64,000 nt of DNA from Panacagrimonas sp965216805 (GCF_965216805.1 NZ_CBDCGN010000002.1:1364001-1428000), one strand, 5' to 3'; counted from the stretch's first letter, positions 21,130 to 30,633 are shown. Notes: generated from the sequence alone by a model not told the origin. Made by a program: numbers and translations.

Positions 21130-21990
21130 ATGAAAATTCCACCCGGCCTGCTTCCGCTGGTCGAAGAAGGCGTCGTCGACTCGGTGGTTCGTCCGCTCAA
21201 GAGCGGCAAGGAAGCTTCGGTTTATCTGGTGTCCTGCGGCGGCACGCTGTGCTGCGCCAAGGTCTACAAGGAAGCCAATCAGCGCGGTTTTCACAAGCTG
21301 GCGCAATACCAGGAAGGCAGAAAGTCTCGCGGCACCCGCGAGGCCCGCGCGATGGTCAAGGGTTCGCGTCACGGTCGCCGCGAGCAGGAATCCGCTTGGA
21401 AGAACGCAGAGGTCGACGCGCTGTATCGGCTGGCCGACGCCGGCGTTCGCGTGCCGCAGCCGCGGGGTTACTTCAGCGGCGTGCTGCTGATGGAGATGAT
21501 CGCCGACGAGCACGGCGATCCGGCGCCGCGGCTCAACGAAGTCACGCTCAGTGCGGAGCTGGCGTTGAGCTATCACGCCTTTCTGATGCGCCAGATCGTG
21601 CGCATGCTCAGCGCCGGGCTGATTCACGGCGACTTGTCCGAATACAACGTGCTGCTGGATGCCAATGGTCCGGTGATCATCGACCTGCCGCAGGCGGTGA
21701 ACGCCTCCGGCCACAACGGCGCGTTCGCCATGCTGGATCGCGACGTCGGCAACATGAAAACCTACTTCGGCCAGTTCGCGCCCGAACTGCTGGCCACCGA
21801 GTACGCACGGGAAATCTGGTCGCTGTACGAGCGCGCCGAACTGCACCCCGACAGCGAACTGACCGGCACCTACGTCTACAGCACCGTCGAAGCCGACGTC
21901 GACGGCGTGATGGTGCAGATCGAAGAAGCACGTCGCGAGGCCGAGATCCGCCAGCGCGGACGCGAAGAGGCCGAGGCGCGGGAGGACTGA
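21130..21990 (+). CDS. RIO-type Ser/Thr kinase
   Basis: A 286-residue RIO-family kinase. The ATP-binding SGKEASVYLV loop, the LCCAKVYK lysine, the catalytic HGDLSEYNVLL and the metal-binding IIDLPQAV motif are all present, so activity is expected. A charged helical tail ends the protein (EEARREAEIRQRGREEAEARED). Bacterial RIO kinases are scattered and their substrates mostly unknown. ATG 21130 begins at the usual MKIP position; a TTG at 21118 is an unlikely earlier start. Confidence 0.88.
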   Translation: MKIPPGLLPLVEEGVVDSVVRPLKSGKEASVYLVSCGGTLCCAKVYKEANQRGFHKLAQYQEGRKSRGTREARAMVKGSRHGRREQESAWKNAEVDALYRLADAGVRVPQPRGYFSGVLLMEMIADEHGDPAPRLNEVTLSAELALSYHAFLMRQIVRMLSAGLIHGDLSEYNVLLDANGPVIIDLPQAVNASGHNGAFAMLDRDVGNMKTYFGQFAPELLATEYAREIWSLYERAELHPDSELTGTYVYSTVEADVDGVMVQIEEARREAEIRQRGREEAEARED

Positions 21991-22015
21991 AGCGATCGCG
22001 TCAGTCGGTTACACG

Positions 22016-22624
22016 CTAGCGGTTCGATTCGCGGCAATAGGAACGCGCCCATTTCCGCAGATTCTGCCGATGCTCGCCGCGGGCTCGATCAGCCTCGTTG
22101 TTGGTGTCGATGCATTTCCGGCGCAGCCATTCGGACACCCTGGCGCGACATTGCCGATAGCGGATCGTGCCGTAGCCGTGAACTCCCTCGCAGTCGGTGA
22201 GTGGAACCACATAGAACAGCGAGCTGCCGTCGGTCCGGGCAGCGGGTGGAGCCGATGATCGCGACGCAGAGAACGGCGTGCGGGGCGTGCGCGGCGCCGG
22301 CCGCGCGGGCGGCAGGCTTGCGCGCGAGGCCTGTGCAAACTGCTCACAGGCGCTTTCCGGATCGTCGTTGAGGGCAGCACCGGATCGTGTTTCTTCGACA
22401 CATCGCGCGCGGAGCAAGTCCAGATTCGGTTGCGCTGGTCCGAAGTCTTCGAATCGGCGCTCGCTTCCGGTCACCGGCGTATCGGGCGTCCGCGCGGACT
22501 GCCCGCTGCTTTGCTCAGGCTGCGTCGCATTGTGCGGTCCACGGCCAAGGCTCCAAGCAAGCAGTAGCAGCAGTGCGCTGCTGATGCCCACTGCAAGCGT
22601 CACCGGGATCAGCCAGGTTTTCAC
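22016..22624 (-). CDS. Hypothetical membrane-anchored protein
   Basis: A 202-residue protein, not recognised. The N-terminus has one hydrophobic segment (WLIPVTLAVGISSALLLLLAWSL), then a Ser/Pro/Arg-rich linker and a Cys-containing C-terminal part (LTDCEG, YRQCRARV, RKCIDTN, YCRESN), so it is probably anchored with the rest in the periplasm. It is convergent with the RIO kinase gene. Confidence 0.5.
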   Translation of the reverse strand: MKTWLIPVTLAVGISSALLLLLAWSLGRGPHNATQPEQSSGQSARTPDTPVTGSERRFEDFGPAQPNLDLLRARCVEETRSGAALNDDPESACEQFAQASRASLPPARPAPRTPRTPFSASRSSAPPAARTDGSSLFYVVPLTDCEGVHGYGTIRYRQCRARVSEWLRRKCIDTNNEADRARGEHRQNLRKWARSYCRESNR

Positions 22625-22710
22625 GTCCGGGCGGGAAGGGCGAAGATCGCTGCAAGCTTAACGCGATGCCTGCGCCTTGCCGCGCAGATCGATCGTCGCG
22701 GCCATCCTTG

Positions 22711-24015
22711 TCAGCCTCTGGCAATCCTGGCGCCTGCGCCCACACGGTCACACAACCACAGCGCCAGCACCGAAGCACCGAGCAGCGGCATCACGACACA
22801 CAGCGCCGCGCCCGTTGCCAGCGCCCAGCGCGGCAGGCGGATCTCGGCGCGCAGCGGTGCACCGAGTTTCCCGCGCGGTCGACGCAGCCACCACGACAGG
22901 AATCCGGTCGCGCTGATCCACACCAGCGCCAGCGCAAACACGGTGTTGAACCACTGGTTGGCGCGGCCGAAGAAGCTGCCCTCGTGCAGGTCCACGCCAA
23001 CCGACACCGCCCGCGGAATCGGCGGGTAGTCGTCCCAAGTGGTCTTGACCAGCACGGTGCCGTTGCCGCGATCCAGCGCCAGTTGGGTTTCCTGCGCCGC
23101 CCGCGGCATCCGGTTGCGCAGGCTCAGGGCCGAGCCTGGCCGGCCGTCGAGCTTGATCTCCACATCGCCGTCGACGCCGGCCGCACGCGCGCGCTGCAGG
23201 GCCTCGTCGAGCGTGATCGCCGCGCCGTCGGTCACCGGGCTGCTCTCTGCGCGCATCGCCGCACCGAACGGCGAGGACTGTCCCAGCGCGCCCTGCAGCG
23301 GCTTGAGCACCTGATTGCCCCAGAAGTGAGTCCAGGGCAATGCGCTGATCAGGAAGGCGAGCAGCAGCGCCGAGAACAGCACCGCCACGCTCGCGTGCAG
23401 GTCGCGCACCAGCACGCGGGCGCCCTGTCCGGTGCGCGGCACCAGTGCGGCGAGCAGACCTCGATCCCCGGGCCACCAGAGATACAGGCCGGTCAGCACC
23501 ATCACCACGGCCCAGCACGCGCCGAGTTCGAGCAGCCAGGAGCCAGCGTCGCCGAGCGGCCATCCGCCGTGGATTTCGCGGCTCCAGCCGGGCATCCAGC
23601 TCCAGTCGGGCAGCGAGCCGAGCACCTCGCCCGAGTAGGGATTCACGAACACCGGAAACGGCAATCCGTCGCCCTCGCCGTGATGCCCGCCGAACATCAC
23701 CTGCGTCGCGCGCGTCGGCTCGGCGGGCACGATCAAGGTGGTCGCTTGCGCCTCCGGGTGTGCGGTCAGTGCCGCCGAAAGCTGCGCGTCCAGACTCGCG
23801 CGCTGCGCTTTGGGTTCGACGAAGCGCAATTCAGGATGCGCCCAATCTGCCCACTCGTCGTGCCACAAATACAGCGTGCCGGTAAGGCTCTGCAGCAGCA
23901 CGAAGGGAATCACTAGGAACGCGGCGTAGAAGTGCCAGCGCCACAGGCGGCGATAGAGACGGCCGTCGCCGGCCGCCTCCCCCGCTGTCGTCGTGGATTC
24001 GGGTGTTGCGCTCAT
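22711..24015 (-). CDS. PepSY-associated transmembrane protein
   Basis: A 434-residue inner-membrane protein with about four hydrophobic segments and PepSY-like regions: YAAFLVIPFVLLQSLTGTLYLWHDEW near the start, a large periplasmic loop with PYSGEVLG, WWPGD after the second segment, PWTHFWGN, and VDLHEGSFFGRANQWFNTV near the end. The family is found with TonB receptors and is linked to metal or siderophore handling, possibly reduction. The ATG at 24015 overlaps the TonB receptor stop by ATGA, so the two genes are translationally coupled. Confidence 0.85.
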   Translation of the reverse strand: MSATPESTTTAGEAAGDGRLYRRLWRWHFYAAFLVIPFVLLQSLTGTLYLWHDEWADWAHPELRFVEPKAQRASLDAQLSAALTAHPEAQATTLIVPAEPTRATQVMFGGHHGEGDGLPFPVFVNPYSGEVLGSLPDWSWMPGWSREIHGGWPLGDAGSWLLELGACWAVVMVLTGLYLWWPGDRGLLAALVPRTGQGARVLVRDLHASVAVLFSALLLAFLISALPWTHFWGNQVLKPLQGALGQSSPFGAAMRAESSPVTDGAAITLDEALQRARAAGVDGDVEIKLDGRPGSALSLRNRMPRAAQETQLALDRGNGTVLVKTTWDDYPPIPRAVSVGVDLHEGSFFGRANQWFNTVFALALVWISATGFLSWWLRRPRGKLGAPLRAEIRLPRWALATGAALCVVMPLLGASVLALWLCDRVGAGARIARG

Positions 24016-26372
24016 CGAAACGTTCCGCGGAATTCGGCGACGAAGCTGCGCTGCGGGTACGGATGGAATTCGTAGTATTCCTCGTCGGTGAGGTTGGAGA
24101 CGCCGAGACCGAACTCGTACTTCTCTTGCCAGGTGTAACCGAGGCGCGTATCCACCGTCGTGAACGCCGAGGCACAACCGAAGCGCTGGCAGCCGCCGTC
24201 ATCGCTGTTGTCGATCTCCGCGTAGTTGTCGCCGGTGTGCAGGGCCGCGAGGTTGGCGTTCCAGCCGGGCAGGAAGCGCCAGTTGGCGACGAGATTGGCG
24301 CGCACATCCGGGATGCGCACCCAGTCCTTGCCTTCCGACGCCGGGTTGCGCGCGTTCTCCTTGATCTCGGAATCCACCAGCGAGAGGTTGGCTTCCACGT
24401 CCAGGTTCGGCAGCAGCTCGTGCACGCTGTAGACGAACTCGACGCCCTGGGTCAGCACGCGATCCACGTTCTGGATATTGGTGATGTTCGGGGTCACGTT
24501 GACGTTGGTCTGGAAGTGGATGGTGTCGTCGATGTCGTCGCGGAACAGCGAGACGCGAACCTTGTGCTTGTCCGCGTACACCTTCTCCCAGGCGATCTCC
24601 TGCGATAGCGCGTCCTCGGGTTTGAGGTTCGGATCGTTGTTCTGGATCGTCGCCACCGGCTGGCCGTTGACGGTGGTGGTGCCGATGGAGCCCTGGAACA
24701 GTTCGGATACCGTCGGATAGCGCACGCCGCGTCCCACCGAGTAGCGCAGCGTGTAGGCCGACGGCGCGTAGGCGATGGAGAGCTTTGGCGATACGTCTTC
24801 TTCCTCGCGATCCGTATAGCGCAGGCCGTCCGGATTGCTGGCATTCGCGCGCAGGCCATCGAGCGCCTCCCAGCGTTCGAGACGCACCCCCGCCGTGGCC
24901 GACCAGTCGGGCGCGAACTTCCACACGTCCTGCGCGTACAGCGCCTGGATCACGGTGGCGCCTTCGGCGTCCTCGAGCAGCGAGCCGCGGGCGCCGCGCT
25001 TCCAGTCGCCGGTCGCGTAGCGCTCCTGGTCGAGCTCGTAGCGCGAGCGGTAGTAACCGACCGTGAACGTGTGCGCGAGATCGTCGCGGGCATACGTGCC
25101 CTGCAGGTCGAGATTCCACCAGCCCTTGCCGGAACCGCCGTCGGTGATGGTGCCGGCCAGCAGGTTCTCGGTTTCGCCGGACCCGGTCGGCACGTTGGAT
25201 CGCAATTCGTCCTCGCCGATGTCGTACAGCGAAACAACACTGGAGACATTCCAGCCGCTGTCGCGCTTGCTGCGCACGGTCAGCGCCGTCATCAGGTGCT
25301 CCTCGACGCCCTCCTGCGGACCGAAGGAACTGTCGGCAACGGTGTAGACCTGGTCATCGACACGAATGGTGCCGCGCGTCACCGTGTTGCCGGCGGCGTC
25401 GCGCAGGAAACTCAGGCCGTCGCGATCGTAGTCGTTGCGCCAGAAGCCGATCTGGCCGTCGGCGCGAAACACGTCGTTCTCGTAGGCGATCTTGGTCTTG
25501 ACCTGATTCTGCACGCCGTCCTCACGCGAGCCGCCGTTGGGACCGAGGATCAGCCGCGCTGCGCCTTTCGGATCACGGTCTGCAATCGCACCGGTAACGT
25601 CGACCGCGCTGGCCTGTTGTGCTTCGCTCGGTGCAGCCACACGCGTACCGGTGGCGTACTGCATCGGGTGGCTTTCGCTGCGCAGCTGGTTCACGCCCAG
25701 CGAACCGGTCCAGTTGCCCCAACGGTTGCCGCCGAAGGCGCTGAGCTGCGAGCCGCCGTAATCGTCCTCGAAGCCGTACTCGGAATAGCTCTGGGTGAAA
25801 TATTGCGCGCGGCCCGACACCGTGGCTTCGGATGGATCCTGGGTGGTGACCAGCACCGTGGTGCCGATGGAGTTGCCCGGGTACAGCGCCGAATACGGTC
25901 CGTACAGGACATCGAAGCGCGCGATCTCCTCCGGCGCCACCATGTTCCAGCGTGGCGCGTTGAAGCGACCGAGGAAGTTGGACAGCAGCACGCCGTCCGA
26001 ATACACCACGCCGCGCGGCGCCTGCAAGACGTTGTGCGAGCGACCGCCGATCAGCGCGTTGCGATCGCCGATGTAGCGCTTGCGCATGGTGACTGTAGGC
26101 GCGTGCTTGAGCGCGTCCTCGGTGTTCACGAACACACGGTTCCGCAGTTCGCGCGCGGTGACGCCGACGCTGGTCTGCGGCAAGTCGGCGGTGAGCCTGC
26201 GACGCTCGCCGGAGACGGTGATGGTCTGGATTTCGGCTTCTTCCTCCTCGTGCATCGCGACCTCGGTCGCGCCGGTATCAAAGCTGGAGGCCGGGGTGGC
26301 GTCTTCGGCATGGCCGGGCGACGCCAGCAGCAGCGCGGCAGTTGCCGCCGCGATGGGAGACATCTTCAACAT
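24012..26372 (-). CDS. TonB-dependent receptor
   Basis: A 786-residue outer-membrane receptor. It has a signal peptide (AAATAALLLASPGHA), an acidic EEEEAEIQTITVSGERRR TonB-box region, a plug domain (about 55-190, with RGVVYSDGVLLSNF and DVLYGPYSALYPGNSIG) and a beta-barrel to the C-terminal F-R. Late motifs LKPEDALSQEIAWEK and LGVSNLTDEEYYE are typical. Ligand: not readable from the sequence, but the company of DUF2946 and PepSY proteins suggests a metal such as copper, or a metal chelate. Start 26372 begins MLKMSP after GGACAG. Confidence 0.9.
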   Translation of the reverse strand: MLKMSPIAAATAALLLASPGHAEDATPASSFDTGATEVAMHEEEEAEIQTITVSGERRRLTADLPQTSVGVTARELRNRVFVNTEDALKHAPTVTMRKRYIGDRNALIGGRSHNVLQAPRGVVYSDGVLLSNFLGRFNAPRWNMVAPEEIARFDVLYGPYSALYPGNSIGTTVLVTTQDPSEATVSGRAQYFTQSYSEYGFEDDYGGSQLSAFGGNRWGNWTGSLGVNQLRSESHPMQYATGTRVAAPSEAQQASAVDVTGAIADRDPKGAARLILGPNGGSREDGVQNQVKTKIAYENDVFRADGQIGFWRNDYDRDGLSFLRDAAGNTVTRGTIRVDDQVYTVADSSFGPQEGVEEHLMTALTVRSKRDSGWNVSSVVSLYDIGEDELRSNVPTGSGETENLLAGTITDGGSGKGWWNLDLQGTYARDDLAHTFTVGYYRSRYELDQERYATGDWKRGARGSLLEDAEGATVIQALYAQDVWKFAPDWSATAGVRLERWEALDGLRANASNPDGLRYTDREEEDVSPKLSIAYAPSAYTLRYSVGRGVRYPTVSELFQGSIGTTTVNGQPVATIQNNDPNLKPEDALSQEIAWEKVYADKHKVRVSLFRDDIDDTIHFQTNVNVTPNITNIQNVDRVLTQGVEFVYSVHELLPNLDVEANLSLVDSEIKENARNPASEGKDWVRIPDVRANLVANWRFLPGWNANLAALHTGDNYAEIDNSDDGGCQRFGCASAFTTVDTRLGYTWQEKYEFGLGVSNLTDEEYYEFHPYPQRSFVAEFRGTFR

Positions 26373-26464
26373 GAGTTTTCTGTCCTGATCGGCACCCGAA
26401 CGGATTCGGGCAGCGCGTTGGCGCAGGGACGCGGGCAGGGCAGCCCGCGCCATTGACGGCGGGA

Positions 26465-26866
26465 TCAGGAAATCTGCGGTGGCCCGCGTGCGGGTGGCTT
26501 GGGCCAGACCGGCCGGTGTGCTTTTTCGAGCGCGGGCGGTGCGGCCGGCTCCAGGCCCGCCGCGCGCAGAAGGATCGTCAGATTGACGCGGTGCAGAGCG
26601 TCCGTTGCTGCGCCCGCGCAGAACTGCATGCAGTCCTGGTGTTGCTCGGCCTGTGCCGAACCTTTCTGCAGAATTTCGCGCACCTCGGTGGGCAACTGGG
26701 CCAGCTTGGCACTCATGCCCGGCGACAAGGGGCCGCACCAGGTGGCCAGACCTGCGTTCTGTTCCGCCATCACCGCCGCGTGCGCCACCGGCAGACAGGC
26801 CTGCGTCAGCCATGCGAACAGGGCGAAGGCGAGCAGGAGGCGGGAGCGGAGGTGGCGGTGAGTCAC
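26465..26866 (-). CDS. DUF2946-like exported protein
   Basis: About 133 residues with a hydrophobic N-terminus (RSRLLLAFALFAWLTQACLPVAHA) as a signal peptide, cysteines (TWCGPLSPG, DCMQFCAG) and a C-terminal PARGPPQIS resembling the RGPP end of DUF2946 proteins. Such proteins frequently neighbour TonB-dependent copper receptors. The GTG at 26866 is the likeliest start, since the frame to 26953 begins with sequence that does not look coding. It is upstream of the receptor in the same direction and 92 bases away, so probably the first gene of the operon. Confidence 0.7.
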   Translation of the reverse strand: MTHRHLRSRLLLAFALFAWLTQACLPVAHAAVMAEQNAGLATWCGPLSPGMSAKLAQLPTEVREILQKGSAQAEQHQDCMQFCAGAATDALHRVNLTILLRAAGLEPAAPPALEKAHRPVWPKPPARGPPQIS

Positions 26867-26939
26867 CCAGCTATTGTGCCGGACCGGCGCAAGGTACGGG
26901 GTCGTCGTCTTGCGATTTTTTTGACGTGCCGCGCCGAGC

Positions 26940-27836
26940 TCATCCACCGGCAAAGCTCTGCAGCGCGCGTTGCACGATCACCGGTCCTGCCTCCTGCGTG
27001 AAATGCCCGGCCTGTGCCAGTTCCAGCGGCTCGGGACAGCCGCGAATGATGCCGCGGAGTGCCCGCATCACCGGTGGACCCAGCACCGGGTCCTGCATGC
27101 CGATGGCCATGAAGCTCTGGCCGCTCCACTGGTTGCGCCACCAGTCGCGGGCGCGGCGGGACAGCGCAGCGCCCTGCGCATCGGGCCGGTCCGGTACCAG
27201 ATTGGGGAAGCGCCGTACCCCGGCCTTGTAACGCGCATCCGGAAACGGCGCGGCATAGGCCTGTGCCTCGGCCTCGCTCAGGCCGGCGATCGATCGTTTC
27301 ATCAAGCCGGCGATGTCCATGTCCGGACTGCGGTTGCTGTAGTCGCGCCAGGCCAGAAATCCGGCGCCCAGCGGCACATCCCCGGTGCCCAGTGCGGTAT
27401 TCATGACGATCAGGCGCTCGAAGCGACCTGGCAGGTCCATCGGCAAGGTCAGGCCCAGCAGCCCGCCCCAGTCCTGGCAGACCAGGGTGACGTTGCGCAG
27501 ATCCAGATGTTCGACCAGCCGTATCAGGGCCAGTCGATGAAAGTCGAAGGTGTAGACCGGCTCGTCCGCGGGCTTGTCGGACCGGCCGAAGCCGAACAGG
27601 TCCGGCGCCACCACGCGCAAGCCTGCGCCGACGAAGGCGGGGATCATCTTGCGGTACAGGTAGCTCCAGGTCGGTTGCCCGTGCAGGCACAGCGCCACCG
27701 GTGCGTCGGTCGCACCCAGGTCCAGGTGGTGCATGCGCAAGCCTTGGTAACCCGGCAAGGTGTCGCACCAATGCGGCTCGAACGGGTAGTCCGGTAGCTC
27801 GGAAAAGCGGTCTTCGGGGGTTCTGAGCACGTCCAT
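26940..27836 (-). CDS. Haloalkane dehalogenase (HLD-I, DhlA-like)
   Basis: A 298-residue alpha/beta-hydrolase that would hydrolyse halogenated alkanes to alcohols and halide. It opens with MDVLRTPEDRFSELPDYPF, very like DhlA/DhmA enzymes. Catalytic residues by position: nucleophile Asp122 in VCQDWGG, acid Asp249 in IGMQDPVLG, base His278 in QAGHFTQE; halide-binding Trp123 and Trp163 (in FLAWRD). The oxyanion HGQP motif is at 52-55. The length is as expected. It stands alone, convergent to nothing obvious; the upstream frame to 28721 is not part of the gene. Confidence 0.92.
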   Translation of the reverse strand: MDVLRTPEDRFSELPDYPFEPHWCDTLPGYQGLRMHHLDLGATDAPVALCLHGQPTWSYLYRKMIPAFVGAGLRVVAPDLFGFGRSDKPADEPVYTFDFHRLALIRLVEHLDLRNVTLVCQDWGGLLGLTLPMDLPGRFERLIVMNTALGTGDVPLGAGFLAWRDYSNRSPDMDIAGLMKRSIAGLSEAEAQAYAAPFPDARYKAGVRRFPNLVPDRPDAQGAALSRRARDWWRNQWSGQSFMAIGMQDPVLGPPVMRALRGIIRGCPEPLELAQAGHFTQEAGPVIVQRALQSFAGG

Positions 27837-27983
27837 GGTCGGCGTTCCGGTCTGCGGTCGATGGGTGGATTGGTCGCGAGTGTGCCCAAAGCGGCGCGCG
27901 ATGGGAGGTGGAGGACTGCGAGTGGGCGGATTAGGATTCCGGGCTGAATCTCGATCACGCCTGTACATTAGGAGGGTTTCCGC

Positions 27984-28331
27984 GTGCTCCCGCATGGCTG
28001 TCACGTTTTCACTGCTCTGGTCCTGATGACTACCGCGCTCGGCGTTGCCGCCCAGGGTTCGATCAGACCGCAACCCAGTACCCCGCCTCCAGGGGGTGGC
28101 GATCCGCGTGATCGCCGGCCCGCCCCGCCGAACTATCGGATGTACGACTACGGCAAGGAGGTGTACGCGGTGAAATTGGGTTGCGCCACCTGTCCGCTTG
28201 GCGACAAGCCGTTGGACGAGGCCACTGCGCGCCGCGTGCTCAATGACGAGACCTTGGGCTACGACATGAGCTACGAGGAGTTCGACGCGGTGAAGGTGTT
28301 TCTGCGCCAGCGTTTCGGGTTTCCAGGATAG
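27984..28331 (+). CDS. Small exported hypothetical protein
   Basis: A 115-residue protein with a signal peptide (VFTALVLMTTALGVAAQG), a Pro/Gly/Arg linker (PPPGGGDPRDRRP) and a conserved-looking YGKEVYAVKLGCATCPLGDKPLDEATARRVL segment with a CATC pair. A metal or redox role for the pair is only a guess. GTG 27984 is well supported by AGGAGG eight bases upstream. I do not know the family. Confidence 0.65.
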   Translation: MLPHGCHVFTALVLMTTALGVAAQGSIRPQPSTPPPGGGDPRDRRPAPPNYRMYDYGKEVYAVKLGCATCPLGDKPLDEATARRVLNDETLGYDMSYEEFDAVKVFLRQRFGFPG

Positions 28332-28636
28332 CGCGGTGCGCCAACCGCCGACGTTCCGGGCGCGGTTCGCTCGCCAGTGTCCGGGACGACGCCCGCCACG
28401 GCGGGACCGGCAACGTGTAAAGGCCGAGTTCATGGTGGCGCGGTATTGATGGCGCTGGCGATCATGGGAGTGGACGGTCATCCGCTGCGGCGGAACCGTC
28501 GCGCAAACCGCATAGGTCATGATCGATTTCGCGATCGGGCACGCATGGGGCGTCTCGATCCCAGTGGAGGGTCGGCGTAAGCTCGTCGTAACGATCGGCG
28601 GCCGGCTTCCATCTCCGTTCAGAGGAGGCATGCAAC
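28332..28636. other. Intergenic stretch, nothing recognised
   Basis: About 300 bases between two exported-protein genes. No frame, hairpin with T-run or repeat stands out. A good ribosome site (AGGAGG at 28623-28628) lies at its right end for the next gene. Confidence 0.5.
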
Positions 28637-29554
28637 ATGAAAGCACTTTCCCTATCGGGTTTCCGTCATCGCGCCAGTGCGCAAAGATCCGCGTGGATCG
28701 CGGCGCTGGCGTTGGCCGCATCGATGACCTCCACCGTCCGCGCCCAGGACACTGGCGCCGAAAGTCTGGATCTGGGCCAGCTTTCCTACATCAGTGGCGG
28801 TATCGGCGCGGACGAGTCCGCAGCGATGAAGGCGCAGGCCAGCAGCTATTCGCTGGCGCTGATCTTCGCCCAGCATCTGGACGGGCAGGATGTGTTTCTG
28901 GCGTCGGTGCCGGTGGTCATCAGCAAGGACGACGGCACCTCGGTGCTCGACATCGTCACCGAAGGGCCGTACCTGCTGGTCAATCTGCCCGAGGGCATCT
29001 ACCGGATCTCGGCGACCTACGGGCAGCGCGAGAAAACTGCGAACGTGCAGATCAAGCCGTGGGCGCACGAACGCCGCACCTTCCTGTGGGAAGAACTCGG
29101 GAGCGCCGCGGTCAGCACCACCGCCTCAGCCCCGACGGTGGTCGCTGCTGCGGCCGCGCCGGCACCGTCGGTGGTGGTTACGACCCCCACCAGCCACCTG
29201 CCGGCTGCCAAGACCTACGGGAATGTCAGCTACATCACCGGCGGTATCGGCTCGGACGAATCCAACGCCTTGAAGGCCGAGTTGGGCAAGCATCCGCTGT
29301 CGCTGACCCTGGCCAGCCGAATCGATGGCAAGGATGTGTTCCTGGCCAGCGTGCCGGTGGTGGTGCGCGATGCCAGCGGCACGGTGGTGCTGGAAGCCAC
29401 TTCCGAGGGCCCCTATCTGTTGGCCGACCTGCCGCCGGGTAACTACGACGTGTCCGCCTCCCACAAGGGCGAAGAGAAGCGGGGCAGCGCCGCGATCAGC
29501 GCGGGCAAGCCGGCAAGGCTCACATTCCTGTGGCAGGGAAGCGCGACACCGTAA
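28637..29554 (+). CDS. Exported protein with two copies of a carboxypeptidase-regulatory-like module
   Basis: A 305-residue protein with a signal peptide ending near VRAQD. Two homologous modules of about 95 residues share YI(S/T)GGIG, DESxA, HLDGQDVFLASVPVV/RIDGKDVFLASVPVV, and the EGPYLL-x-(N/D)LP motif; they start near 28785 and 29228. An Ala/Thr/Pro-rich linker (about residues 155-185) separates them. Each module looks like a beta-sandwich (YISATY/YDVSASH) typical of carboxypeptidase regulatory domains. It is presumably periplasmic; function unknown. The ATG at 28637 has AGGAGG at 28623-28628. Confidence 0.75.
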   Translation: MKALSLSGFRHRASAQRSAWIAALALAASMTSTVRAQDTGAESLDLGQLSYISGGIGADESAAMKAQASSYSLALIFAQHLDGQDVFLASVPVVISKDDGTSVLDIVTEGPYLLVNLPEGIYRISATYGQREKTANVQIKPWAHERRTFLWEELGSAAVSTTASAPTVVAAAAAPAPSVVVTTPTSHLPAAKTYGNVSYITGGIGSDESNALKAELGKHPLSLTLASRIDGKDVFLASVPVVVRDASGTVVLEATSEGPYLLADLPPGNYDVSASHKGEEKRGSAAISAGKPARLTFLWQGSATP

Positions 29555-29622
29555 CGCCCACGGTCGGCGGCCGGTCGCCGTCTCTTTCCACAGTTCATTT
29601 CTTTTTGCCGAGTCTGAATCGT

Positions 29623-30633
29623 ATGCCCAACGCCATCCGCATCCGCAGTCCTGCCACGCTCGACAGCCTTTACGCCGATACCGTGGAGCCGCGACCGCCC
29701 GGCCCGGGCGAGGTCGTGGTGCGCATGCGTGCCAGCTCGCTCAACTTCCACGATCTGGTCGTGGTCACCGGCCATCTGCGGGCGGCGGACGGCCGCATTC
29801 CGATGTCGGACGGCGCCGGCGAAGTGTTGGCGGTGGGCGGCGGTGTGGACGATCTGCAGGTCGGTGATCGGGTGCTCAGTACCTTCTTCACCGACTGGCC
29901 CGATGGCGAGCCGGACCTCAAGGGCTTCAGCAGCGTCCCCGGTGACGGCATCGACGGCTATGCCTGCGAGTTTGCCACCGTGGCGGCGGGTTCGCTCACG
30001 CGCTTCCCGCGCGCCTACAGCTTCGAAGAGGCCGCCACCCTGACCTGTGCCGGCGTCACCGCCTGGCGCGCACTGATGGTCGAAGGGCGCCTCAAGGCCG
30101 GCGAGGTGGTCCTGGTGCAAGGCAGCGGCGGCGTGTCTATCTTTGCGCTGCAGCTGGCCAAAAGCGCCGGTGCCACGGTGATCGCCACCTCGTCCTCCGA
30201 CGAGAAGCTGGAGCGCCTGCGTGCGCTGGGCGCCGACCACCTGATCAACTACAAGCGCACCTCGGACTGGGGTGCGGAAGCCGTGCGCCTCAGCGGGCAG
30301 GGCGGGGTGGATCATGTGATCGAGATCGGCGGTGCCGGCACCTTGCCGCAGTCCATGCAGGCGGTGCGCCAGGGTGGACACATTTCGTTGATCGGCATCC
30401 TCGCCGGACGCGAGGGCGTGATTCCCACTTCGCTGCTCATGCGCAAGCAGGCACGCTTGCAAGGCATCACGGTCGGCAGCCGCCGACACCAACTCGATCT
30501 GGTACGCGCCTGCGAGGCCACCGGCATCAAGCCCGTGATCGATCGCAGCTTCCCGTTGCCTCAGCTCGCCGATGCGTTCCGCTATCAACAGTCCGGCGCG
30601 CACTTCGGCAAGATTTGCGTGAGCATCCCCTGA
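29623..30633 (+). CDS. NAD(P)-dependent alcohol dehydrogenase / quinone oxidoreductase (MDR family)
   Basis: A 336-residue medium-chain dehydrogenase/reductase. The N-terminal GroES-like half has PGPGEVVVRMRASSLNFHD and DGAGEV; a nucleotide-binding site VLVQGSGGVSIFALQLAKSAGATVIATSS follows at about 165-195. Structural-zinc Cys clusters are absent and few catalytic-zinc ligands are visible, so a zinc-independent quinone oxidoreductase-type enzyme is likely. ATG 29623 was chosen because it starts the conserved MPNAIRI; the frame upstream overlaps the previous gene. Substrate unknown. Confidence 0.82.
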   Translation: MPNAIRIRSPATLDSLYADTVEPRPPGPGEVVVRMRASSLNFHDLVVVTGHLRAADGRIPMSDGAGEVLAVGGGVDDLQVGDRVLSTFFTDWPDGEPDLKGFSSVPGDGIDGYACEFATVAAGSLTRFPRAYSFEEAATLTCAGVTAWRALMVEGRLKAGEVVLVQGSGGVSIFALQLAKSAGATVIATSSSDEKLERLRALGADHLINYKRTSDWGAEAVRLSGQGGVDHVIEIGGAGTLPQSMQAVRQGGHISLIGILAGREGVIPTSLLMRKQARLQGITVGSRRHQLDLVRACEATGIKPVIDRSFPLPQLADAFRYQQSGAHFGKICVSIP

